From Fidelibacterota bacterium UBA1134 (GTDB taxonomy: Bacteria; Fidelibacterota; Marinisomatia; Marinisomatales; S15-B10): a stretch of 16,600 nucleotides of DNA. A model generated the notes under the pieces. That model ran no database searches. It was not told the DNA's origin and saw only the letters and a program-made list of their open reading frames with translations. Numbering within the stretch: position 1 is the first letter of the stretch; each line of letters opens with the position of its first letter. The DNA lies in NCBI GenBank assembly GCA_002311975.1, contig DCAL01000039.1, forward strand, positions 1,328-17,927. Reading direction: 5' to 3'. Shown here piece after piece: positions 1-6,720 of this stretch. The translations under genes and the position numbers were made by a program.

Positions 1-621
1 GGAGGCATGGCGGCACAGATTCCAATCAGGAATGACCCTGAGGCCAACGAGGTGGCACTGTCGAGAGTGCAGGCAGATAAGGAGCGGGAAGTGAAAGCGG
101 GACATGACGGTACGTGGGTTGCCCATCCCGGTCTGGTGTCAGTGGCGTTGGAATCGTTCGGAAGGGGAATGAGCGGCGCCAATCAGCTAAATGTTCTCAG
201 GAGTGAAGTGAACATATCAGCCGCGGATTTGCTCCGAGTCCCGGCGGGAGATATTACGGAAAAGGGGTTGAGGACAAACGTTAGTATCGGCATACAGTAC
301 ATGGCTGTCTGGCTGAGTGGTAACGGCTGTGTGCCGCTGGATCATCTTATGGAAGACGCCGCAACGGCTGAGATATCCCGGACGCAGGTTTGGCAATGGG
401 TACATCATCCCAAAGGTAGACTGACGGACGGCAGAGACGTAACGCTCGATCTTTATCGCAGCGTGAAGAGCGAAGAGATAGCCCGCATCGAGGAGTTTGT
501 GGGGGAAGAAAAGTTTGAAACCGGAGGCTACAGATTAGCTTCTCAACTCTTTGATGAAATCATTTTTAGTAGTGAGTTGGAAGAGTTCCTGACACTGCGC
601 GCCTATGAGCATCTTGCTTGA
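1..621 (+). CDS. aceB: Malate synthase (A type), C-terminal part; 5' end outside window
   Basis: Malate synthase condenses glyoxylate with acetyl-CoA to give malate, the second step of the glyoxylate shunt in the cytoplasm. The reading frame is open from base 1, and the first codons give GGMAAQIP, matching the family's internal GGMAAxIP segment, so the ATG at 7 is not the real start. Family signatures follow: GHDGTWVAHPGL, then NVSIGIQYMAVWLSGNGCVP, then MEDAATAEISRTQVWQW, the last containing the Asp that acts as catalytic base in characterised malate synthases. The tail (LRAYEHLA) ends where family members end, with TGA at 619-621. About 206 residues are present, roughly the last two fifths of a usual ~530-residue A-type enzyme. 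The next reading frame, 31 bases on, is a remnant of isocitrate lyase, the usual aceBA partner. Identity is very secure. Confidence 0.96.
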   Translation, partial: GGMAAQIPIRNDPEANEVALSRVQADKEREVKAGHDGTWVAHPGLVSVALESFGRGMSGANQLNVLRSEVNISAADLLRVPAGDITEKGLRTNVSIGIQYMAVWLSGNGCVPLDHLMEDAATAEISRTQVWQWVHHPKGRLTDGRDVTLDLYRSVKSEEIARIEEFVGEEKFETGGYRLASQLFDEIIFSSELEEFLTLRAYEHLA

Positions 622-639
622 TTCGTAAGCTTGACAAAA

Positions 640-646
640 GGAAGGA
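640..646 (+). promoter_or_regulatory. Ribosome binding site of the isocitrate lyase remnant
   Basis: GGAAGGA lies 6 bases before the GTG at 653 and 9 bases before the ATG at 656. Its preservation suggests the native aceA start region survives even though most of the gene is missing. Confidence 0.6.
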
Positions 647-652
647 TAAACC

Positions 653-859
653 GTGATGACAACAGTAGAAGAAAAAATAAGATCACTGTCCGTTGAAGAA
701 TGGGCTCTTGAGAGGGCGAGCGCCTACATGGCCATCACACATCAAAAGTTAGTCGGTACAGGCTATTTTGATCGCGTCATAAACTGCATTACAGACGGAG
801 AAAGTTCTGTGGGTGCTTTGTCAGGTTCAACTGAGGAAGTGCAGTTTTCGAATAATTAA
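653..859 (+). pseudogene. aceA: Isocitrate lyase remnant: start plus C-terminal tail, core deleted in frame
   Basis: Isocitrate lyase splits isocitrate into glyoxylate and succinate and usually has 430-540 residues. This ORF has 68 codons from GTG 653, or 67 from ATG 656. From about residue 14 it matches the extreme C-terminus of the family: WALERASAYMAITHQ, then LVGTGYFDRV, then the near-invariant ALSGSTEEVQF. The first dozen residues (TTVEEKIRSL) resemble an ordinary isocitrate lyase N-terminus and sit behind a good RBS. The TIM-barrel core, including the catalytic KKCGH loop, is absent. The simplest reading is one in-frame deletion of about 370-470 codons. No catalytic activity is possible, although a short peptide could still be made. 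It directly follows malate synthase in the usual aceBA order. An assembly error joining two parts of one gene is the main alternative. Confidence 0.85.
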
Positions 860-915
860 TCGTCCTAGCCCCGCTCCGACTAACGCTGTTTCGGACATTC
901 CCCTGCGAGATCAGC

Positions 916-1629
916 TCAAGGAACAGTTCTTGCAGCTGCCCGATACGCCCCGATGATTTCGCCGCAATAGAAGATGAGCATCGCTGCCGCTGAAAAAGTG
1001 GTTCCCCACTTGTTCCCCATGTTGATGTTCATGTAAGTGGCGTTCGCCAGCATGCCCACAGTAATGAATCCGAACAGACCGTCCCAGAATCTGCCGGAGT
1101 AGATCCTTCCTGCTCCCGGAAGCATGGCGGACATTCCCGCCGCCAGAAGCGGAGACTTCCCATCTTCGGTTGCAATCACGAAGAGGTTATCCGGGACTGG
1201 ATTTTCCAATCGTCCGTCATGGTGAAAACCGTCCGATGGTGAGCCTGTCAGACCAGACTGTTTCAGCTGGTAGTGGAGGGCGGCCGGATTGCATCTGATG
1301 ATACGGTCAGCCGCCAGCGCCGATCCCGCAAGAACTCCGTGCCGAGAGATACTCAAGGCGGCGTAGTTGCTGCAACTGGGGTGGAACTGACAGTTAAGGA
1401 AGGAAGTTCTGTAACTCAGGCGCTGCCACACGGCGATGGGCGCTACCACGGCTCTCTCGAGGAGAGTCGATTCTGATGAAGACAGGATGGAGTCGGCAGG
1501 ATATGCTGTCTGGGAAAGGCAGTGAGCAGTCGGAATTAGCAGCAGCAGAGCAAGTAAGGCGTTCTTGGTCTGGAGAATTTGAACCATCGAATGAAAATTA
1601 CGCTTGAAATAAAGTTCGTTTCCACCCAT
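916..1629 (-). CDS. YidD-domain membrane protein with extra C-terminal membrane domain
   Basis: YidD is a small membrane-associated protein that helps YidC/Sec-dependent insertion of inner-membrane proteins. Here the YidD region covers about residues 56-115. It has the family pattern CQFHPSCSNYA, then RHGVLAG, then DRIIRCNP, with Cys80, Cys86 and Cys113 in the conserved places. Unlike ordinary YidD (70-90 residues) it is preceded by a hydrophobic signal or anchor (about 24-36). It is followed by a ~90-residue tail with a PGAGRIYSGRFWDG motif and two hydrophobic stretches, resembling TM2/DUF5683-like domains. The start is uncertain. ATG 1629 has a weak AGGT site 7 bases upstream but leaves only 14 bases to the divergent gene at 1644. 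ATG 1587 gives a neater signal peptide but no visible RBS. TAHC before the mature part is not a good lipobox. Confidence 0.8.
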   Translation of the reverse strand: MGGNELYFKRNFHSMVQILQTKNALLALLLLIPTAHCLSQTAYPADSILSSSESTLLERAVVAPIAVWQRLSYRTSFLNCQFHPSCSNYAALSISRHGVLAGSALAADRIIRCNPAALHYQLKQSGLTGSPSDGFHHDGRLENPVPDNLFVIATEDGKSPLLAAGMSAMLPGAGRIYSGRFWDGLFGFITVGMLANATYMNINMGNKWGTTFSAAAMLIFYCGEIIGAYRAAARTVP

Positions 1630-1643
1630 ATTTTGACCTGCCG

Positions 1644-3347
1644 ATGTGCCGAAAACGTAGACTCCCCAGTTCCAAACTGACCGTCAGCCTTTTCCTTCTT
1701 GCCTGGCTGACTGTGAGCGCCCATGCCGCTACTGAGGTATATCTCCTGCATACGAATAATACAAATGGTGCGCTTGAGAATTGTCTCTGCCCGGGGAAGT
1801 CATACGGTTCTCTGGAGAAACGGGTGCAGTATCTTCGTGACTGGCTCAAAGAGCATCCCAACACGCTCTTAGTTGACGCCGGTGATTTTCTTTCCGCGTC
1901 CAGTAAAGTACTAAAGGACAGCATTGCATTCAGAGCGTATGAGATGATGCCGTACGATGCAATTGGCTTGGGGGATCAGGAGTTCTTCAGAGGCGTCAGT
2001 TTCCTCACCGGCCTGATGGAAGAATCTGAGCTTCCCTTCGTCGCCACGAACCTGTTCTTCTACTCTCAGATTTTCGAGAAAAGACTGGATCTCCCCAGTG
2101 CCCAGAGAGAGATAATTGTCGAACGGAACGGTATTCGGTTTGGTATTCTCTCCCTCATTGATCCCGCTATTTTCAACTTCTATCCAAAGCGTGTGAGAGA
2201 GGAGGTAGTGGTGACCGACTACGAGGAACTTCTGAAGGACCGAATCGCCGAAATAAAGGGGAGAAGTGACGTGGTAGTTTTGCTGTCACATCTGGGTATC
2301 GACGGCGACCGGGAGCTGGTGGAAAAGTTTTCTGGGATCGATATCATTGTGGGGAGTCACACCCAATCTGTCATGGAAGAGCCAGAAGTGGTGGGCGAAA
2401 CGATCATCGTTCAGGCCGGGAAGGACGGTTATTATGTGGGGCAGTTGAAACTTAGCTTTGATGAGTCGAACAATATTACTGCTCATGAAGGATCACTGGT
2501 GCCTATGGACATCGTTTTGCCCAACGATCCCGCTGTTATAGATATGATTATAGAGTACAACCGGCTCAGCGGACTGAAGGTCGGCAAGCGCGTAGAGCGG
2601 ATCGTCCCTATTCCGGCGGCTTATGTTGTCACTCCATCGCAACAGTGTGCTTCGTGCCACGAGAAGCAGTTTGATCATTGGGCCGCCAGCGGTCATGCAC
2701 AGTCTCTGGCGACGCTGAAGCTTGATCACAAGGAAAAGTCACCGGACTGCCTCGCCTGCCACACCACCGGCTTCGGGCGCAGCGACGGCTACCTCAACTA
2801 CAACATTACAGGCGGACTGAAGAACGTTAACTGTACTGAGTGTCACTATACGCCGGCGGAACACCTGTCCCAGCCGGCCGTCTACGCCACACTGTCCATC
2901 ACTGAGGAAAACTGCGTACGGTGCCACAATCAGGCCAACAGTCCGGAGTTTGCATTTGCTGACTTTATGGCGAGGAGTCGTCATCCTGTCACCAAAGTTG
3001 AGGTAGAGGATGTTCCCGCGCCTGTGGCAGAAGAGCCGATCGAGGAAATTATAGAGGAGACAGCTGTTATACCGACAGAGGAGGAAACGGATGCATCTGG
3101 TGATTCGGAAGACGAGGAAGAGGCGGCAGATGTGGCGCCGTCGGTAGAACCGGAAGGCAAAGGTGATGATGCTGTTCCGCGGGTGCACATCGTCCGGCCG
3201 GGAGAGTCACTGTGGAAAATTGCGAAAGAACAGTTAGGGAATAGCGCCCGCTGGAAGGAGATCTATAAACTGAACAGGAACGCGTTAGAAAGTCCCCATC
3301 TTCTGCGGGCTGGTCAGAAATTGAAGATCCCGGCGGGAGAAGGATAG
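1644..3347 (+). CDS. Secreted UshA-like metallophosphoesterase / tetraheme cytochrome c554-type / LysM fusion
   Basis: This 567-residue protein has three parts. A signal peptide (about 1-28, ending SAHA) leads to a 5'-nucleotidase/UshA-like metallophosphoesterase domain (about 31-320). That domain shows LLHTNNTNG, a Cys-x-Cys pair at C47/C49 as in UshA-like (seleno)protein families, VDAGDF (D81), GLGDQEF (D111), SHLG (H216) and GSHTQS (H239). Residues about 333-445 form a cytochrome c554-type domain with four CxxCH heme sites at C335, C369, C397 and C424. After an acidic Pro/Glu-rich linker (about 450-511), a LysM domain (about 514-563) should bind peptidoglycan. Several usual metal ligands are replaced (HTNDxHG by HTNNTNG, GNHE by GDQE), so nucleotidase activity is doubtful. 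It starts the three-gene unit ending at 5631. ATG 1644 is supported by the signal peptide, not by an RBS. Domain calls are firm; the overall role (envelope redox or phosphoesterase-like) is inference. Confidence 0.9.
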   Translation: MCRKRRLPSSKLTVSLFLLAWLTVSAHAATEVYLLHTNNTNGALENCLCPGKSYGSLEKRVQYLRDWLKEHPNTLLVDAGDFLSASSKVLKDSIAFRAYEMMPYDAIGLGDQEFFRGVSFLTGLMEESELPFVATNLFFYSQIFEKRLDLPSAQREIIVERNGIRFGILSLIDPAIFNFYPKRVREEVVVTDYEELLKDRIAEIKGRSDVVVLLSHLGIDGDRELVEKFSGIDIIVGSHTQSVMEEPEVVGETIIVQAGKDGYYVGQLKLSFDESNNITAHEGSLVPMDIVLPNDPAVIDMIIEYNRLSGLKVGKRVERIVPIPAAYVVTPSQQCASCHEKQFDHWAASGHAQSLATLKLDHKEKSPDCLACHTTGFGRSDGYLNYNITGGLKNVNCTECHYTPAEHLSQPAVYATLSITEENCVRCHNQANSPEFAFADFMARSRHPVTKVEVEDVPAPVAEEPIEEIIEETAVIPTEEETDASGDSEDEEEAADVAPSVEPEGKGDDAVPRVHIVRPGESLWKIAKEQLGNSARWKEIYKLNRNALESPHLLRAGQKLKIPAGEG

Positions 3348-3353
3348 GTTAGC

Positions 3354-3698
3354 GTGGAATCTCTCTTTGATCAGTTGATGTCAAATCCCGTTGTTCTGGC
3401 GGTGGTTATTGTGCTGGCGATTCTGCTGCTCTTTTCCTTGGTGAGACGGCTGCTGAAGCTGACGGTTGTGATGGTGTTGCTTCTCGTCATCTATTTCGGC
3501 TATCTCGTTTGGAGCGGTCAAGAAGTGCCGACGACTCCCGAGGAACTGAAAGAGACAGTGACGAAAGGTCTGCAGGAAGGTAAGGCAGCTATAACGAATA
3601 AGGTCGAAGAGGTAAAGGAAGGTCTCCAGAAAAAGACAAACGAAATCATAAAGGAAAAGGTGGAGAAGCTGTTTGATGAGCCGGAGAGTAAGAAGTAG
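3354..3698 (+). CDS. Small membrane protein with hydrophobic hairpin and Lys/Glu-rich helical tail
   Basis: A 114-residue protein not assigned to a named family. Residues about 11-29 and 33-52 are strongly hydrophobic, split by the basic turn VRRLLK, which suggests two adjacent membrane helices. From about residue 60 the sequence becomes a Lys/Glu-rich, probably amphipathic or coiled helix (repeated VTKGLQEG and VEEVKEGLQK-like units). It starts at GTG 3354, six bases after the preceding stop, with an AAGGATAGG-type RBS inside the end of the upstream gene. Its end overlaps the start of the S9 peptidase by 23 bases, so the three genes are almost certainly co-transcribed and probably translationally coupled. 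The likely place is the inner membrane with the helical tail on one side; function is unknown. Confidence 0.75.
   Translation: MESLFDQLMSNPVVLAVVIVLAILLLFSLVRRLLKLTVVMVLLLVIYFGYLVWSGQEVPTTPEELKETVTKGLQEGKAAITNKVEEVKEGLQKKTNEIIKEKVEKLFDEPESKK
3662..3668 (+). promoter_or_regulatory. Ribosome binding site deciding the S9 peptidase start
   Basis: GGAGAAG within the end of the small membrane protein gene lies 7 bases before ATG 3676. It supports that start over the TTG at 3673. Confidence 0.65.
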
Positions 3699-5631
3699 GC
3701 GACAGTCCATAAAAACGGCTGGGTTTCTGTTCTCTTTTTCGTTCCTTCTTCTTCAGGGTCAGGGGAAGGTTGAGTCAGGGAATCTGGTTCTGGAGGACAT
3801 TCCCGAGATACCGCTGTCCGTGAAAGAAAGGACTCGTCAGTATCAGAACACTCGATCGGCGTCCATAGCTTCGTGGGATCCTGCCGGAGGAGGCATGCTC
3901 ATCAGAACCCGTTTTGCCGAGACCTCACAGCTTCACTATCTGAGAAAACCCATGGGAGCACGTCAGCAGATTACATTCTTCCATGAACCGGTGGGAGGGG
4001 GTTACTTCTGTTCTGACGCTTCGAAGCGCGGTTTTCTCTTTTCGAAAGATGTGGGCGGAAGTGAATACTATCAAATATTCTGGTTTGATATGACGACCGG
4101 TACCGCCACGATGCTCACCGACGGGGAGTCGAGAAACGGTCTTGGGCCGTGGTCGAACAAAGGCGACAGATTCGCCTTTACCAGTACCATGGGAAATGGC
4201 GTGGATACGTGGGTCTATGTGGGCACCGTTGATGGGGACGAGCCGATGGCGGTGGTAAAAGAAGAAGGTGCCTGGTTCCCTTCAGACTGGTCGCCAGATG
4301 ACAGTAAGATCACCGTCCTCAAGTATGTATCGGTGAACGAGTCGTATCCGTATGTGGTGGATGTGCAGACAGGGGAGATGACCTCTCTGCGGCCGGAGTC
4401 GACTGAGAAGATTGCTTTCGGCGGCGGAGTTTTCTCCAAAGATAGCAAGGGTATCTATATCACGACCGACTATGAATCAGAATTCAGAAATATGCGCTAC
4501 TACGATATTGCAACTGGTAAACTTCACTTCGTTACAGAAGATGCGGGGTGGAACGTGACGGGGCTTTCCCTTTCCCATAACGGCCGATATTTAGCGTATA
4601 TCACCAATGAGGACGGAGTATCCCGGCTCCACCTCCTTGATCTCGAACGGAACCGGAAAGTGAAACTACCTCTCTTGCCAGTTGGAGGAATCGGCGGTCT
4701 CGATTTCAGCCCTGATGACCGTTATCTGGCCCTTGTCCTCAACACACCTCAAACGCCCAGTGATATCTATGTGTTGGACATCCGCCGCGGGAAGACGGAA
4801 CGGTGGACGAAAAGTGAGGTGGGTGGTCTCAATACAGACAGCTTCGCGGTACCGGAATTGGTGCATGTGAAGTCATTCGATGGTCTCAACATTTCGGCTT
4901 TTCTCTTCAAGCCGGCAGGGGAGGGGCCTCATCCTGTGGTTGTCTATATCCATGGCGGACCGGAGGGTCAATATCGGCCGAACTTTTCATCTACTTTCCA
5001 GTATTGGATTAATGAGCTAGGATTGGCGGTTCTGGCGACAAACGTGCGCGGCTCAAACGGATACGGCAAATCGTTTCTTCTGATGGACAACGGCTACAAG
5101 CGTGAGGACACAGTCAGGGATATCGGCACATTCCTGGACTGGATAGGCACGCGTTCAGATCTCGATAAAGAACGTGTAGCCGTGTACGGAGGTTCGTATG
5201 GGGGGTACATGGTCTTATCAAGCATGACTCACTATAACGACAGACTTACTTGTGCGGTTGATATCGTCGGCATTTCCAACTTTGTCACCTTTCTGGAAAA
5301 CACTAAGCCGTATCGCCGTGATTTGCGGCGGCCCGAGTACGGCGATGAGCGCGATCCCAAAATGCGGGCTTTCCTGGAAAAAATTTCTCCCAACAACAAC
5401 GCTCACAAGATTACGAAACCTATGTTCATCGCCCAGGGCTATAATGATCCCAGGGTGCCGGTGACTGAGTCCGATCAGATGGTGGAAGTGATCCGCAAGA
5501 ACGGCGGCGACGTCTGGTATATGGTAGCTATGGATGAGGGGCACGGTTTCCGCAAGAAATCCAACCGTGACTATTATTATGACGTGGTGAGCCTTTTCTG
5601 GGAGAAGTATCTGCTCCACTCCGAACCTTGA
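3676..5631 (+). CDS. Secreted S9 family (prolyl oligopeptidase type) serine peptidase
   Basis: A 651-residue protein expected to cut short peptides outside the cytoplasm. A basic N-terminus followed by a hydrophobic stretch (about 17-28) is a signal peptide or anchor. Residues about 40-385 contain repeated WSPDD, FSKDSKG, LSHNGRYLAY and FSPDDRYLAL blades typical of the WD40/TolB-like beta-propeller that gates S9 enzymes. The alpha/beta hydrolase domain (about 400-651) has IHGGPEGQ, the nucleophile motif GGSYGGYM (Ser507), GYNDPRVP (Asp591) and DEGHGF (His623), a complete triad in the usual order and spacing for acylaminoacyl-peptidase/DPP-like members. Its start lies inside the preceding gene with an RBS at 3662-3668. 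A strong hairpin terminator contains its stop codon. Exact specificity (dipeptidyl, acylaminoacyl or oligopeptidase) cannot be told from sequence alone. Confidence 0.93.
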   Translation: MSRRVRSRRQSIKTAGFLFSFSFLLLQGQGKVESGNLVLEDIPEIPLSVKERTRQYQNTRSASIASWDPAGGGMLIRTRFAETSQLHYLRKPMGARQQITFFHEPVGGGYFCSDASKRGFLFSKDVGGSEYYQIFWFDMTTGTATMLTDGESRNGLGPWSNKGDRFAFTSTMGNGVDTWVYVGTVDGDEPMAVVKEEGAWFPSDWSPDDSKITVLKYVSVNESYPYVVDVQTGEMTSLRPESTEKIAFGGGVFSKDSKGIYITTDYESEFRNMRYYDIATGKLHFVTEDAGWNVTGLSLSHNGRYLAYITNEDGVSRLHLLDLERNRKVKLPLLPVGGIGGLDFSPDDRYLALVLNTPQTPSDIYVLDIRRGKTERWTKSEVGGLNTDSFAVPELVHVKSFDGLNISAFLFKPAGEGPHPVVVYIHGGPEGQYRPNFSSTFQYWINELGLAVLATNVRGSNGYGKSFLLMDNGYKREDTVRDIGTFLDWIGTRSDLDKERVAVYGGSYGGYMVLSSMTHYNDRLTCAVDIVGISNFVTFLENTKPYRRDLRRPEYGDERDPKMRAFLEKISPNNNAHKITKPMFIAQGYNDPRVPVTESDQMVEVIRKNGGDVWYMVAMDEGHGFRKKSNRDYYYDVVSLFWEKYLLHSEP

Positions 5632-5649
5632 AAAGGTTCGGAGTCTTTT
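5618..5649 (+). terminator. Rho-independent terminator of the 1644-5631 unit
   Basis: A perfect 12-bp stem (5618-5629 with 5633-5644) closes a 3-base GAA loop and is followed by CTTTTC. The stop codon of the peptidase gene (TGA 5629-5631) lies at the loop, so the terminator overlaps the gene end. Confidence 0.85.
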
Positions 5650-5847
5650 CTCCCGAGGAATCTTCCATAAGGATTTCAGTTTTTCTCCAACAGGTCAGAG
5701 CGCCCTGTTAGAGGATCTTAACGGGTCCCCGTCTACCTTGCGCCCCGACTCGTCGGGGCGACGTCTTGTCCGAGATGTCCTTAAGAATATTCAGTCTGAC
5801 TGAATGGCGCGGCGAATGGTCCGCTGCCGCCCAGGAAAATACGGGAA
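5650..5847. other. Non-coding stretch with three small hairpins
   Basis: No convincing gene is present. Three short inverted repeats follow one another. AACAGG/CCTGTT spans about 5690-5710 with a 9-base loop. ACGGG/CCCGT spans about 5721-5732 with a 2-base loop. CGCCCCGA/TCGGGGCG (5741-5748 with 5753-5760) has a CTCG loop and is the strongest. None has a clear T-run. Part of this may once have been the 5' region of the decayed gene that follows. Confidence 0.5.
5741..5760. repeat. 8-bp stem hairpin, CCCGA/TCGGG type
   Basis: CGCCCCGA pairs perfectly with TCGGGGCG across a CTCG loop. A related hairpin with a CCCGAC/GTCGGG core occurs at 13992-14008. This suggests, but does not prove, a dispersed palindromic element in this genome. 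Confidence 0.55.
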
Positions 5848-6673
5848 GTGAGCTACCACAACGTGATGTCTTGTCAGCATGTGAGCTGGCAGAGTACCTT
5901 CAGCCGGCAGCATCCCGAATTCGCCCGTGGTGAGTCGGACTGGTAAGAACCGGCAGTGGGGCGTTCTCTGTCTCGCCTACCCGGATGTCCGGAGCCACTT
6001 TCGGAAGTGCTTTACGAAGTTACTTTCAGGATATGACTTTGACGCCCTCTTTGTTTGTCTGCGGTCGCAATCCCGCCCCGCCGATTTTTCTGATCAATAT
6101 GGATTTAATAAGCCCATTTGCCGGGACTATCTGGAGCGATACGGGGTGGATATCACCAGAGAGAATTTCGATCTGGAGATATAGCGCCACCTCTCAGGCG
6201 AATACCTGACTCTTCTTCTCGAGGAGCTTCGGAAGGATCTGAATGAGAAAGGAATCCGCCTTTCAGCAGGGATGCCCTGAGGCGAGGTTCTCGGCCCGCC
6301 CATGAGTAACGCCGCCCTCCAATGGCAGCAGTGGATTGCCGATAGGATTGTGGACGAATTAGTGATCAACCAGAACTCATCTCAGTGTCCATCCATGTGG
6401 CATCAGCTCTGGCCTATGCGTCGCGGCATCGGCTACATTTAGAACTATCTCAACGGTAACAACCTGCCGCTCCTGACAGAGCACATCACCTCGATGTACG
6501 CTCCTGCATTTGACGGTCAAGCCGCTGGCCTCCATGTTGCCCGCCAGTGGGATGAGCGAGTGGAGGAAGAAGAGGTGAAACTGTTAAGTCAGCCAACGGT
6601 GAAGGGGCTGGTCTTCAGTTCTTTCCATTTCAACAATCCGGGACCTGTGGAGAGGGGGGATTGGCGGGCTTAG
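5848..6673 (+). pseudogene. Decayed glycosylhydrolase-like (family-10-like) gene
   Basis: A coding signal survives over about 275 codons but is broken. Frame one gives SYHNVMSCQHVSWQSTF and HPEFARG up to about 5930. The signal then moves to the next frame with TGKNRQWGVLCLAYPDVRSHF, DALFVCLRSQSRP, QYGFN and DYLERYGVDI. In that frame it continues through three internal stops (TAG 6182, TGA 6278, TAG 6440), with recognisable stretches between them such as LLLEELRKDLNEKGIRLS, LQWQQWIADRIVDELVINQ and NNLPLLTEHITSMYAPAF, to the final TAG at 6671. The order (HPE, then LAYPDVR, then SQSRP, then RYGVDI, then WIADRIVDELV) resembles glycosylhydrolase-like proteins related to family 10 that I recall from Planctomycetes and Lentisphaerae; this is from memory. 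No usual start is present, so the 5' end is also lost. The gene lies between a terminator and the tail of the convergent transporter gene. Confidence 0.75.
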
Positions 6674-6720
6674 TCTGTAAGACGGACTTCCCAAGCTGAC
6701 GACCGGCTCCCCATTGCTTA

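Noticed and set aside
1519..1524. Lipoprotein signal in the YidD-fusion protein (TAHC)
   Set aside because: His just before the Cys and the lack of a small residue there do not fit a lipobox.
2739..3188. Long open frame opposite the cytochrome/LysM fusion gene
   Set aside because: It lies antisense to clear CxxCH and linker coding sequence, has low-complexity composition and no recognisable motif.
6278..6280. In-frame TGA as a possible selenocysteine codon
   Set aside because: Two TAG stops and a frameshift interrupt the same coding signal, and no Cys is expected at this place in the recalled family, so simple decay is more likely.
6676..6692. AGTCTG/CGGACT hairpin as terminator for the converging transporter gene
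   Set aside because: The stem is only six pairs with a wobble, and there is no T-run on either strand.
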